DNA from: Scopulariopsis brevicaulis
Lineage: Eukaryota > Ascomycota > Sordariomycetes > Microascales > Microascaceae
Assembly (NCBI GenBank): GCA_017657125.1
Contig: JAGFNX010000324.1
Span: 62,001 to 126,000 of the forward strand
Length of the DNA stretch: 64,000 bases
Reading direction: 5' to 3'
In this document: one piece after another, positions 1 to 11,823 of the stretch
Layout of the letters: the number at the start of each line of letters is the position of its first letter
How positions within the stretch are numbered: position 1 is the stretch's first letter
The notes under the pieces: generated by a model
Seen by the model: the letters and a program-made list of their open reading frames with translations, nothing else
Told to the model about the DNA's origin: nothing
Database searches by the model: none
Program-made: the position numbers and the translations under genes

Positions 1-185
1 GAGCGTGTTGTCGCAGTCGAAGAGGAGGGTGTTGACCTGGGGGCAGATCGTTAGCGCCAATTGCTTGTCAATTGGGTTTGTGAAGGCGAGGGTAGCTCTG
101 CTGTCCATGTCGGACGCCGCGGAAGGTGTGGTGGGACAGGCGACATCGAGGGAGAAGGAATCCGAAGGAGGCTTACCTTGCTCAT
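1..185 (-). CDS. HAD-superfamily hydrolase, N-terminal fragment (partial at window edge)
   Basis: Reading leftward, the ATG at 185-183 opens a 9-nt first exon (MSK, 185-177). A 140-nt intron (176-37) follows, with donor GTAAGC and acceptor CCCCCAG after a CTAAC branch site. Exon 2 (36-1) encodes VNTLLFDCDNTL and runs off the window. LFDCDNTL matches HAD motif I (DxDxT), in which the first Asp is the phospho-accepting nucleophile of this family of phosphatases and phosphotransferases. Only 15 residues are visible, so the substrate cannot be told and the assignment rests on one motif plus a good splice model. The very short first exon makes the exact start less certain. Confidence 0.6.
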
Positions 186-2926
186 TGTGACGGTATTTGT
201 GATGGATTTATAGGTGTCGTGTTATTGAGAAGTTGAAGTTGAAGTTGTGTTATAGAGTGGTTAAATGATCCTGGAAAGAGGGGAAAAGTCGAGGAGATGT
301 TAGCTTATGTAGACAATAGATCCGAATCTTCCTGCTTATCGGAAAGATAAGGAACCACAGGGAAAGGGGATGACGTTAATGACGTGCCTTGAAAGTGGGT
401 AACTGAGTCGGCGACCTTGTTGGGGAGATGTTGTGGGAGAGTGGAAAGATGGCGGGGCAGAAGAGGAAGGGGAAGTCTCGGCCTTTTGAAGGCGACGCTT
501 CCCCCCACCCTCATCCATGGCCTGAGGAAAGAGGAAGGAGCGACCCGAGGTGAGGCCCAGCTATGGAGACCCCTCCCACCGGCACCCAAATGGAAGGAGC
601 GGCCCGGGACAGTAACCATTGATAGGACGGCCCAAGCCTCGTTTCATGCACGTGGACGTGTCTCTACGTACAAACTATTCCGGTTATGTTGCTCCCCCGT
701 CGCACGGCGCCATCACGAGCACAGCTCCCAAGCAGGAACGGGCTGGCTCTGCCCCTTTCCCGCCAGGGGCGCCTGCCACACAATCCACTCGGATGGAGCA
801 CGCCCTGGGCGGACGGGCCCTTGTCTCACCAAGGGACCTCGCATCCCACGTTGAGCTGCCGATCGAGGGGGCCAAGGCTCAGGTGCGCCGGTCCGATTCG
901 CGGCCCCGTCCTGGGACGGCGCCATCGAGGCGTCAGGCCGCCTGGTGAAGCCCGCGGAGGCGTGGCTCGGGCGAATTCAGACGTTGGGTGCTCATCATCA
1001 TTACGTTTAGCTACCCGGCGTCGCGCTATACGTAATCTCGACCCTCGCTTGAGCTTCCCGAGAGAAATGGGCCCGCGTCTTCCGATCGCCCTGTAAACGA
1101 GCCCGCTCAGACAACGGCGTGGATCGAGGGCCCCGTATTAATTCTGCCCCACCCACCAGCCGGACCCCGCCCCCGCCACAGCTCGATGCGAAAGAGGGGT
1201 AGCTTTCGCAGTGAGTGAGGGCGCCCCTTTGTGGCAGCGTGCGTTCTCGCGAAGTCGACACGAATCGGACGAGCCACGGGAAAACGACAAAAAAGAAGAG
1301 CGACGGGAGCATCGCGGCGACGGCCACACCGGATGGAGCCTTCTCGTATGCGGTGGAAGCTGCGCGAATCGCGTGGTACGAGGCGGGCTGCTGTCGCTAG
1401 CGGCCTAGCGCCCAGCTACGGCAGCACTACCCCGGCGCCAACCCCGTAGCTCGGAAACGCAAAACAGAAAGCGCCGGGGTCAAGCCTCACGATGGCCGTG
1501 TCTCTCCACGACTAAGCGACTTTAAAAAGGGGGTCCAGATTCCGGAGTGCATCGTGGATGAACACTTTCAGCCTAGCTCCTCTCCACTCCTCCCGGGTCT
1601 CCAATCTTTTTCCCCGGGGTTCCTCCTTGCAGACCCCCAAGGTCATGGGTAGTGGCTTGCAAGGTCATGGGATCCCTTCATACCCGTCCGTTGAGGCGGT
1701 CAAGGGGGAAAAAGCATTGAGGCTAACGGAGAACCCCGACATCGCCGTTGACCGGGGACGAAATGTTGAGGCGGCGACCCCGGCGCTCCGCCGGTCTCGG
1801 GTCGCCGGCCCAGCTGATGGCGGGAGGACGGGTGTCGAGTTACACCCGGCCCACCGGTCTGAGAGCCGTGGGTCGCGTGGACGTCGCTAATGCGGCTGGT
1901 GCCCGTGGCACACCGTCTTTCTTGGGGCGACGAGATGGAAATGGGCTGGAGTGCGGTGAGTGGAGGTGATGATGCCCTTGGCAATCTCCCCGATCGACAG
2001 ACTGCGGGGTGTTCTCGACTTTTTCTGGGGTTGTCTTCCCACGCGTTTTCGTTTTGTCATAGAATTGCATTCGGCTCTCACATCACATGCAGAGATAGTG
2101 GGTAATATCCACCCAGATGACAAGCAATCGAATCATCTAATGACACATGATTTGAGTTAATCCCAAGATACGGGCCCTTCAGGTCCGTATCGGCCAAATT
2201 CAGGAACCCCACATGTGTCTCTGTGCCCAACGGGAGTGAGGAGCTCCTCGTAAGAGAGAGAAGTTGCATCGATAAAGGTGCAAGACATTCACACTCCTCC
2301 GTGGAAGACATCTGAGCGTAATGTGCCCTTGGAAGAAGCTGCATCGATCTGCGGTGATGCCGTATACTGACTCTGATGGATCGTTTTTGGCAATCATGGG
2401 ACCTGCATATCGGGCATCACCAACCTCTGCACACCCTCCCCTCCCAACGCACACACCAGCGCCTCACATGAGGCAGGGCGAGAGACATTGCCGAGACAAC
2501 ACATCTGTATTCCTCGAGAGGATATATATGCTATAAAAGAGTACCTAAGCCTGACGCCAGATACATAAACAAAACAGTCCAAGAGAGAAGCATGACATGA
2601 AGAAGGCTGTTTGCTGTCCCTCAGATCCCGGACCCTCTCCCACCGTTCAGAAACCACCCTTCCAAGCGCCCAACAGATACGTAAGCTTCCATCGCGGGAG
2701 GCCCCCTTGCTAAAAACCAAAATAATCGAAGATACCCCCCAACTCCGAGACAAAAAAAAAAAAAGGAAAAAAAAGAAAGCATGATTCATCGACGGGAGTT
2801 CTATCATGCACCTTGCATGGTCCACCAACCGAGACCACACTCGCCGATGCGTATGTGAGCTGCAACAAAAATCCATGACAACTGCGAATTGAGCGGGAGC
2901 CACGAGTCAAGCTAGACGATGGCACC
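186..2926. other. Intergenic, 2.7 kb, no gene recognised
   Basis: This lies between the start of the HAD gene and the stop of the Hsp40 gene, both on the minus strand, so it holds the HAD promoter and the Hsp40 3' flank. Open frames of 60-170 codons occur on both strands, but none shows a recognisable motif, a plausible splice model or a protein-like composition. A 13-nt A run followed by a second A-rich stretch lies at 2752-2776. No tRNA or transposon ends were seen. Confidence 0.6.
2752..2776. repeat. A-rich tract
   Basis: A run of 13 A (2752-2764) is followed by GG and a further A-rich stretch. It sits about 150 nt beyond the Hsp40 stop codon. It could belong to the 3' flank of that gene or be simple low-complexity sequence. 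Confidence 0.7.
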
Positions 2927-4260
2927 TCAGAGTATCTCCCGCAGCGAGGCCTTCTGCGCCGGCGTGAGCGACGACGGGAAGTTGACCACGTACCGCACCA
3001 CGAGGTCCCCCCTTTCGCCGGGCTTCTTGGAGATGGGCATGCCTAGCCCGGGGAACCGGTCCTCGCTGCCGGGCTGCGTGGGGCCGCCCTTCTCGATGGG
3101 CAGCTGCTTGCCGTCGATGGTGGTGACGCGGCGCATCCAGCCCGTGAGGGCCTCCTTTAGGTCGAGGTTCACCTCGTGGACGAGATCGTTGTCGACGCGC
3201 TTGAAGAGGGGGTGTGGTTTCTAGAATTTCCGGCATTCGTTAGCATTCTAACTCTCGTAACCTAGGGCACCAGTGGGGGCGAGCGGTAGTCTTACCTCTT
3301 CGACGATAAAGTGCAGGTCTTGCCTCCCGCCTTCTACCTCGTCCCCAACATTCGGGAACTTAATCTTGCTCCCCTTCTTCAGGCCAGGCTTAATCGGCAC
3401 CTCGAGTATCGGCTCCGTCCTCACCACCTTGCCCGACTCATCATACTTCACCCCCTTGACCCTCATCCTCTTCGTCGCCCCGTGGAACAGATCCTCAAGC
3501 GAAAGCGGCAGCGCCCTCTCAACCGTCGTGACCTCGGGCGTCGCTTCCCGTCCTCCCCGCCGTCCCCCCATCCCCGCGGGGAACCCCCCCGCGCCCCTAG
3601 GCCTCGAGCGGGACCCCCCGAACGAGCGGGGCGCCCCGCCGCCAAAGGAGCTGAAGATGTCGTCGAACCCGTCCCCCGCGCCGCTGCGCGCAAACTCCGC
3701 AAAGATATCTTCCGCGTTCCGGAACGCGAAGCCGCCGCCGCCGGGACCGCCCGTCGAGAACTGGAACGACGTCCCACCGCCGTTGGGCATGCCGCCGAAG
3801 CTGAAGCCGCCGGGCATGCCGCCGCTGAAACCGCCCGCACCGGGTCCCGCGCCGCCGCCGCCGCCCGACTCAGGAGGTGGCGCCGCGCCGCCGCGGAGGA
3901 GGAACTCGAGGCCGTAGTTGTCGTAGACCTTTCGCTTCTCGGGGTCGGAGAGGATCTCGTAGGCCTGGGAGCACTCCTTGAATTTCTCGGCCGCGTCGGG
4001 GCTGTCCTTGTTCTTGTCCGGGTGCCATTTCATGGCTGACTTTCTGTGAGAAGAGCAGGGTTAGCAATGAGAGCGGGGGATGGCTGGGTGGGTATTGGGC
4101 ATTGAGGGGGGACGCTCGGGGAGGCGGGCGCGGGCATGAATGCAGGGATGCGTTGTGCGACGGTGGTGTTGTTCACTTACCGGTAGGCCTTCTTGATCTC
4201 CTCTGGGCTCGCGCTGGGCTTGATACCCAACTGGTCGTAAAGTTTCGTCTCCTGCACCAT
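2927..4260 (-). CDS. SIS1: Type II J-domain co-chaperone (Hsp40, Sis1/Psi1 family)
   Basis: There are three exons: 4260-4181, 4043-3296 and 3220-2927, giving 373 aa, close to yeast Sis1 (352) and fission-yeast Psi1. The J domain (about residues 5-70) spans intron 1 and carries the HPD motif in WHPDKNKD. A G/F-rich linker with many GGF and GGMP repeats follows (about 75-200), then two C-terminal substrate-binding domains ending LTPAQKASLREIL. There are no CxxCxGxG zinc-finger repeats, which separates it from type I Ydj1. Family members deliver misfolded clients to Hsp70 and are cytosolic/nuclear; Sis1 is essential in yeast and a core Hsf1 target. The start is the ATG before VQETKLYDQLG. A heat-shock element lies about 760 bp upstream of the start codon (5022-5039). 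Confidence 0.95.
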
Positions 4261-5616
4261 CTTGACGCCGCAATTCCGGGTGAAGTATGTTCGATAAGCC
4301 CGCTGCCGGGATGTGGTCTTGTCGGGATGTCAAATTTCAATGTGGTGAAAGCCGAATCGGTCGAAGCTGCGGTTCCGAGCTGTCGGATGGAAAATGACGT
4401 TTTTTGCCGATGGCGAACTGGTAAATTGTATGTCGAGAGGTTGTCTTCTTCTCAAGCTTCGAAGTGGAGATGGCCGTCTTCGTGTAGATATATGGCTACA
4501 AAGAAAGACGGAATGCCAAAGGACTGGGCTGATGTAGAAACCCAGGGAAGCATGCGATCGATCGAATGAGGCGTGATCTTGTGATGTGAAGGGGCAGAAG
4601 AAGGCACGGTGGGGGCTCCTTCCCTTCTCGCTCTCCGGGGTAAACTTGGGAACTGAGTATATGTATATGGTGGCACGTAGGGGTCTTGTCAAGTCCCAAC
4701 TCGCACGGGGCGTGGAATCACGAAGAACAGGCAGAGTTGAGGTGGCCAACAATCCAGCCTTTCGTCTTTGTCCTTTGCGTTCTTTTACCGGGGAAATGCC
4801 CCAGCTCTTTTCTTTTCTCTCCCCTCCGCCTCACAATGAGGTCATCAGTCACAATGCCCGCGACCCGCCCCGCCCAACCAACTTGTTCCCTCACTTTCCT
4901 CTCCCGCTGCTAAACGCCCTTGGTACTTTGGCCGCCCGCCCCTCTGCACCCACTTAGGAGGTAGCCCATCTTTAGTCTGCATCGCCCTTTGGCGGGCGTG
5001 AGTCCATGACAAGAGCTCGTGGAAGCTTCCAGAAGCTTCGATGGGGATACCGGATGTTGGCGAGGGACGGGTTGAAGGGTACAATTGTAGTGTGGATACG
5101 TTATGTCTGATCATGCACATTTTTATATATCCATCCGCGCTTTACGATAAGAAACTGGGGATGCCGTCGAGGAGAGACGGTTTCATCATCCGGCTGGGAT
5201 TCTTCATCGCTCTGCGCAGCTCCAAGTGCGGGCAGCTCGCTGGGCTTGGCGGCTGTTAACGACTAGGTACCAAGCTCTAATTCTCGGAGCGGCCCCACTG
5301 CGCTAGGTACTTGGGCGTCATCGGCGGTGCAACCCCGCGCCTTATCAGACACAAGAGCTCACACGATAAGCGCGCTTTGACCAACTACGTCAGCGACTCG
5401 ACGCCCGCCGCTTCCGTCAGACACACTGAACACATGGTGAGCGAGGGAATTCGCCGAGGTCCCGATGATTGAAGGTTGGAGGCATTATCGTATATTGGGA
5501 TAATGGGTATCAACGTGCCCGCCATGATTCCAGGCAACTAAAGCACCCCCCGACGCTGTCACACTCATTTCTATCGATGGGTGGAAATACCAGCATATCT
5601 CGCCGCGGACAACGCC
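4261..5616. other. Hsp40 promoter region and 3' flank of the USP-like gene
   Basis: This 1.36 kb stretch holds the upstream region of the minus-strand Hsp40 gene and the 3' flank of the next minus-strand gene. It contains a perfect heat-shock element (5022-5039) and a weak TATA-like stretch on the minus strand near 4659-4669. No gene was recognised in it. Confidence 0.6.
5022..5039. promoter_or_regulatory. Heat-shock element, four alternating GAA/TTC units
   Basis: The sequence reads GAAgcTTCcaGAAgcTTC: four inverted nGAAn units at 5022-5024, 5027-5029, 5032-5034 and 5037-5039 with perfect 5-bp phasing. This is the canonical heat-shock factor site, and four units exceed the three needed to bind an HSF trimer. 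It lies 762 bp upstream of the Hsp40 start codon. Regulation of that gene is inferred from the known Hsf1 dependence of Sis1. Confidence 0.85.
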
Positions 5617-8508
5617 TCACTTCCTATCCGGCAAAGGCGGCGGCCCGTCCTGTCCCGGCACAAAAATAGGCTTCGCGCTGACCTCACTCATCTCCTGCCC
5701 CTCCCCCGCATCTCCGTCCTGCGCTCCTGCCCCCCACGCGCCCGCCTCACCAACACCCTCACCACCTCCCTGCCGCCCCCTTGGCGCCTCATCAACCTCC
5801 ATATTCCCATCACTATCGGGCAACTGATCAGGGTGGATCTCATGCACAAACTCCTCGCCCCTCGAGTCCATCGACCCCACCGACGCGCGGTTCGACGCCA
5901 TCGAGTCGGCACTACCGGCCCGCGACCGCATCCGGAACGCCCGCACCTCGTGGTGAGGCTCCGCCGCACCGGCCTCCTCCTGCTCTAGCTCCCTCTGGAA
6001 CCCGCGGTTGTCGGCCTTGACGAACCGCGCGAGGGAGTCGGACAGGGGGTCCCGCGGGGTGCTGAGCGCCTCCTCGGTCGCGAAGATTAGGGTGAGGGTG
6101 TTAGATTCAGCCCATGCTCGCGCTTGGATTGCCTCGAACTCTAGTTTCTGCAGGAAGGAGGGTTAGGACTCTCTGTTCTCAGCTTTACGGGGCGAGGGGA
6201 GTGTGGGTTCTGACAAACCTCCGCTTGGACAGGCTGCTCCCTGTTCGCCGTGTGCTCTAGCCGCCACCACTGGTCCCGAGGCTCTGCGATATCCCCCAGT
6301 TCTATCAACGGCGCCTCAGATCGCCGACAGACGTAGACAACGTCCTTTGTAGTAGCGATCCCCCTGAGGGAGTATCCTTTGCAGGTGAACTCGTGGGGCC
6401 TCTCCCTCGCGGGATCCGTAAAGAGCCGCCCAACGAACCGTTCCGACGCCTTATACCGCTCCAGCTCGGACTCCAGCTCTGCTTCCACGTCAGAAATCGA
6501 ACCATTTGTGGGCCTCCGTCACTGGCGACTTACCCTGGATCTCTGCCTTGAGCTTATCACGCTGGAGTTTCGCATCCTCCTGAGCCCCGAATATGTCCTC
6601 CAGACTCGCCTTCTCCTCATCTGTGGGGTTGCACGGCGCATCGGACGCCCCGTTCGGATAAACCTTACCATTGAAACCGGACTCCTCGAGCGCCCTGAAC
6701 CTCGGGCGGGCGTTTAGATACCCGAGAAGGAGGTCGCACCTAAGGACCTCCGCCTCCAGCATCTTGAGCCTCTCCGCGAGGGACGGCTCGCCATAGGGCG
6801 CAAGCTTCTCCTGGATCCCCTTCATCGCGGCGCGCATCCGCCTCCGGAGCCACTGGATCCCAATGGCCTCCTTCTTGCGCGACCACAGGTAGCGCTCGGG
6901 GTACCAGATCTCTGGAATCTCAAAGGCGGTGGACCTGAACTGATCGGCCACAGTCATGACGAGTACATCGCCCATATCGCTGAACAAACTCATGGTCTGG
7001 TGCTCCATGCTAGTGTAGGTGTAGTCCTCTAGCGCCTGCTTCCAGATCTCGTAGTCCAGGACGTCGTAGAGCGACCTCAGGTTCTTGTGGCTGTCCTCGC
7101 TCAGACTGAACTTGAAGTAGCAGATCTTGCCAACGTCGCAATCCTCTACCCGATGTTCCGTGTCAGGGGCGCCGATCTGGAAGGTGCGGACTTCGTGGAC
7201 CAAAGGACCCATGGCCTCGGGGCCATGCTTCTCCATTAATACGGTAAAGAAGCTTTCTTCCATGTCCCACGTGTTCGAGAGCAAGTCGGATAACACTCGT
7301 GTCGACCCAAATCTCCTCTCCGTTGATTCGAGGAAGCCAAGCAGACGATGAATCTCCTCTTCAAGACCAACAGCCTCATCAAGACTGTCCACGTTCGAGA
7401 TGTGGGGTGGTAAGATGGGTTTCCCAGCCCACCACTCGCTGTTGTGGCCGTAGCTGGATTCCGAGGCTCCCAGCTGAAGCAGGGCGTTTCGAGCGAGGGG
7501 TATCTCGTGTAAGACGGTGAGGATCGACCCGAGCCGCTGGTCTATGGATGAACTATCGTTGAAGAGAAGGACAGGTGTCCCAGGATCGCGTTTCCTCGCG
7601 GACGGCGCGATGTTGCTGGCGCTCGTGTCGTCGGATGTATCCTTCCGCACTATGGCCCACTGGTTCATGTCGTACTGCTCCCTGGTAGCGGGACCGAACG
7701 CTTGCTGGCTCGGGTCGGAGACGACGCCGCTCATCTGCGGCGGGGGCGCGTCGAGACCGGCCTCGTTCGCAGACTCCATAAGTGCTCTCTTAAGGTCCTC
7801 GTCTTCGTCGTCGGCGGCGGTCGGGCCTGCTTCTCCCAGGTTAGTCGAGGTCTCGGAACGGCTCGGAACGCCAGTTACCCGGTACGGTGGCCGAAGCAAG
7901 GTCGTCGATTGCCCTACCGAGGGGTGAGCGGTTCATCGTCCTAGTCGGAGGTCGTGAAGGCGCCGTCTGTCCGTAGTATGTGGTATCCTGCCCGGGAGCG
8001 ACTCCGTGGAGCACCTGCTGGTCGCTTTGCTCCGGTCCACTCTCTATGTGAAAGGCTAGGTCACGTCATGTTAGATCGTGGGCGCACTAGACACGAGGAA
8101 TCCACGAGGGTGTTGGTTCATGGTGCACTTACATGCTGGTGCGTCGTTATCCGTCCCATCGCGGCCTGAAGAAAACGCGCTTTCGTCCCAGGAGTACTTC
8201 TTTCGGAACTGCAACAGGTCAGTCCCAGTGTGCCGACAGGTGCGCGCCTCGCGCCCTCTTGTGAAACCATGTATGAATACCGACCGATTCTGCGCCGTCG
8301 TAGAACTCCATCACGAGCTGGTTGACATCGTAGTTCCCTTGCTACTCCCGCTTGCATGTCAGCTCCGGCCTAGCTGTCCAAGGTAGAGGGTTGTTTCGAG
8401 CGGCCGCACCTTCAGTGCCCGGACGGCGAGCGGCTCGTCGTCGCTGGATAACCCCGCAAACTCCAAGAAGCCGCGGACCTCCTCGGAGGTCGGTTCGCGC
8501 ACCACCAT
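5617..8508 (-). CDS. UBA/UIM protein with a degenerate USP-like domain (ubiquitin-interaction-domain protein)
   Basis: There are seven exons: 8508-8410, 8341-8285, 8208-8133, 8055-7879, 7826-6534, 6478-6219 and 6147-5617 (830 aa, all phases agree). The N-terminus is UBA-like, ending in GNYDVNQLVMEFYDG. An acidic stretch then leads into a ubiquitin-interacting motif, EDEDLKRALMESANEAG (about 144-160). Residues about 215-455 resemble a USP core: a Cys-box-like helix (LTVLHEIPLARNALL), a middle block, and a block ending in IPEIWYPERYLW followed by a basic helix. The stretch where the catalytic Cys and the NxxCY motif should be reads LFNDSSSIDQRLGSI, without Cys. The C-terminus is acidic and rich in G, S and P. 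Order and features recall animal USP25/28. Similar fungal proteins are usually called ubiquitin-interaction-domain proteins. Function unproven; probably ubiquitin binding without peptidase activity. Confidence 0.75.
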
Positions 8509-10340
8509 CCTGCCGGTAGTATAGCGACAGCACTAGCTGTGTCTCGTGTTGCAGCTCTCCTGCGGGGGTCAATCGATGGAGTCGAGCAAGCTACGGCGGC
8601 CCTGGGTTTAGGATCGGTCGGCGGGTCGGATAGCAGGGGTCTATGTGAGCATGTCTGCTAGACAAGGGCTCTGCTGAGTCGGGTTTCCTCTAGGGCGTTT
8701 CGTTACTCGGATCGCGGTCGGGTAGGTCGCGGACAGAAGCCGGAGACCCCTGCAGGTGAATCTGTAAGGAAGAGCGGGGGAGAAGGCGATGGAGCGAGGG
8801 CTAGATCGGCCGCCGTATTAGGAATGGATGCCGGAGGGAAATGCGGCTCGGTTTCCGTCGTGAATCAGTGATCAGGTTCGAAGTGGGATGGAGTGGGCGG
8901 GAGCTTGCATGTGGGGGAGGGTTTCTTTTGAGCATACACCTGCCAGAACCGGGGAGCTCGCTGCTGAGAAGCTGACAGGGGCTTTAATGGGACGCACGGG
9001 GCACGTGGGGCCACGCTACCGGCTACGTAATGCGGGACCCTTCAACACGAACACAGCCTTGAGTGCTGACGTCTTCGCTGAGGCGTACGGAGATCGGATT
9101 TCGGATTCCGTCCAAGTTCTTTTCCAACGCTGCTTTGCCTGGGAGAGCCGACGCCTTGAACGGCTTCAGTAATGATGGCTAACCATCTGGGCTATAATAT
9201 CGAGGTAGCTGCAGGGTTCAGTCTCCATGCAGAATAACCGTAAACCAACTAAGCTGCTAATCGAGTACTATCCAATACTTCAAATTCATCAACGCTTAAT
9301 AATTATATCCTTAATTAACAAGAGGCTCTTTAACGATACCGTACCTCGAAACCCTCTTCTTATGTTTCTTAGGTATACAAGGAGCCCTGCCGTCTTTTAT
9401 ACCGTCGTAAAATTTGGCTTAACGTAGCCATTGTCATAGGCTGGCGCCTTGGACAGGTTACCAGGCCTGACACCTGGACTTTTGAGTATTCTCTCATACC
9501 TAGCCGTAGATTATAGTAGGTTAGGTACGTAGCGGTAAGCCGCCCATACCTGCGCTTGTGTGACTTCGCACGTGATCGTTCTGACATCTTGTCCTGACAC
9601 GTGACTCTTACTCATTTAAGCCTTATGATGGTATCCTAGATACCTATTCTCTTATAGTAAGGAACACCATGAACTTTCGCATGCTGACGAGTGGTTGTGG
9701 GTCTGCTTTGGTGATATAGGTGACGCAGATTGCCAGTGGTTGCCTATCCGTTACCTTGATGGTCTGTGGATGCCAAAGTCTCTACAACTTGCTTATTAGG
9801 GACAAAGGTTCGTACTTCCCATTCGCTCAGCCGGATTCGCCCTCATCCCAACTTGCTCCCCTCTCTCTTGACCGTATTCCTCTTATATTATACTATGCAA
9901 GCTGCAAGAAGGGAACATACTAGTTTCCAGGGTTCCAAGGCAAAATGTGTTTGAATCTACAGGGGAAAGGAAGTTTCTCCACGTAACGAACTCTAACCCC
10001 TTCTCTAGTCGTTAACCAACAAACAAAGAGAAGAGACCAAGTATGTAGACTAGGCCGTTTGATTTGGCCCGAGAAGTTTCCTAGAAGCGTCCCAGGTGTA
10101 AGATCTCGAGGACTTGGGAAAACAGAAACCTTCGGTGTGCCGTTATTACACAAGTTGCAAAAAGCCATGCTTCTTTCTCATTTACTAGTGGAGTGATATT
10201 GAACGGTACTCCAAGCGTTGATCAAGACTGACATGTACGTTCCCCTATTTGCAACTCGAGCCCAGTCCTCCACAGACAGCCTCCAAGTCCTGAAATCTCA
10301 ACCCTCCTCATAATCCTTCAAATCAAGCGCTACAGCCCAT
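8509..10340. other. Intergenic with AT-rich decayed block
   Basis: This holds the upstream region of the USP-like gene (about 8509-9170, GC-normal) and an AT-rich block (about 9180-10250), then the 3' flank of the subtilase gene. No frame gave a recognisable product and no terminal repeats were found. Confidence 0.6.
9180..10250. other. AT-rich, gene-free block, possibly a RIP-degraded repeat
   Basis: Judged by eye, GC falls to about 40% here against about 58% around it. Runs such as TTAATTAAC and many TA dinucleotides occur, and stops are frequent in all frames. In Pezizomycotina such patches are typically transposon copies mutated by repeat-induced point mutation. No terminal repeats or protein remnant could be named, so the origin is an inference. 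Confidence 0.45.
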
Positions 10341-11823
10341 CTAAGAGGCAGAGGGGTTGCTGTTGAAGGCGAGGGCGTTGACAGTTCCGCTGGGAATGCC
10401 AGACAGAAGGTTCCTGTTGGACGTGCTAGCGATGTAGCTGCAAAGCTGGGCGGGGCTCTTCTGGCCCTCGAGGGTAAGGAGGTAGGCCGCGAGACCAGCG
10501 ATATGAGGCGAAGCCATCGAAGTGCCAGAGATGGTGCTCTGAAGATAACAGCGGTTAGCACAACCGTCACAGGTGCCAAAAGCAGCGGTGTTCACTCACG
10601 GTAGCAGTGGACCCGCCGATCCAGGTGCTCAAGATCGAGGTTCCCGGAGCGAAGATGTCAACCACAGACCCGTAGTTGGAGAAGCTGGAGCGGCCATCGC
10701 TGGAGGTGGTGGCCCCGACAGTGCACACTGAGGGCTCCGAAGCAGGCGACGAGTTGGCGGCGTCGACGTTCTCGTTTCCGGCCGCGACGGCGAGGAACAC
10801 GCCAGCACGGACGAGGGCGGCAGCGGCGCTGTTGACGGCCGTGGAGCGGCCTCCGCCGAGGGACATGTTGGCGACGGCGCCGTTGGGGCACGAGCGGGTG
10901 CGGGCGTCCGAGGCGACGAAGTTCATGCCGGCGATGACGCCAGAGCTAAGGCTGTGTAAGACGGACTTTCATTCTACGTGGGGGGGTTAAATGGGGGCGG
11001 AGAAGGGGCTTACTTGGTGCCGGAGCCGTTGGCGTCGAGGACCTTTACGGCGTAGAGGTTGGTCTTCTTGGCCACGCCGTAGGTGGAGGCGCCGATGGTG
11101 CCCGCTACGTGGGTGCCGTGGCCGTTGCCGTCCGAGTTACTGTTATCAGCATAGTTGGCGAGGAAGGACGCACGGCCTCCAAATTGCTGGGTAGTGGCTG
11201 TCAGCTTTTGATGTATTCTTGCAGGTGGGTTTATTGGTTTATATGTATAGGGCTGGTGTGACGGCGGGTAACATACCGAGTGGCCGGTGTAGATGCCAGT
11301 GTCAATGACGTAGGAGCAGGTGCCCTCGCCGGCAGAGGTGTCATAGGTGTACGACGTCTTGCCCCGAGTCTTGGACGAGAGGCGTGCAAGGCCCCAGGGG
11401 GCACCAGTCTGGGTGGTGTACGCGTTGATGGTAACCACGGCATCCTGCTCAATGTACTCGACCTGCATGACCAATCAAAGTTAGATTGAATACGCCCCTA
11501 CCTACACAACTCAATATAATATGCGGTGTTAAACTCACGGTGGGGTCATCCTGCAGGGAGGCAAGCGCATCGTCATCGAGCTCGGCCGAGAAGCCCTTGA
11601 AGCCCTCGGCGTCGTAGACGTGGTCGGGCTCGACCTCCAGGGTGTCGATGGTGCTCTGGATGGAGAAGTCACCATCGTCCTGGTTCAAGACGACGATGTA
11701 CTTGTTGGGGATTCCCTCTTCTCCGCGGGCGAGGAGCACAGGGGCGGGCTGCTCCCTGCGGCGGAGGGTGGAGGGCCGGGCGAGGGCCAGGGGGAGGACA
11801 GCGAGGACCAGGGAGATCTTCAT
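10341..11823 (-). CDS. Secreted subtilisin-like serine protease (S8, proteinase K-type)
   Basis: There are five exons: 11823-11539, 11462-11277, 11186-11014, 10945-10600 and 10538-10341 (395 aa). A signal peptide (MKISLVLAVLPLALA) leads into an I9-type propeptide from about KYIVVLNQ to about residue 105, which normally folds the enzyme and keeps it inactive. The mature domain begins near APWGLARLSS. The catalytic triad is Asp149 (YVIDTGIY), His180 (NGHGTHVAGT) and Ser337 (SGTSMASPH); the oxyanion-hole Asn is in AAGNEN. Length and motifs fit proteinase K/oryzin and the cuticle-degrading proteases of saprotrophic and insect- or plant-associated fungi. The product should be exported and digest extracellular protein. 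A TATA box lies 131 bp upstream of the ATG. The gene is flanked by long gene-poor stretches on both sides. Confidence 0.95.

Noticed and set aside
417..1096. Several overlapping 100-150-codon frames on both strands
   Set aside because: Mutually overlapping, motif-free and not compatible with a splice model.
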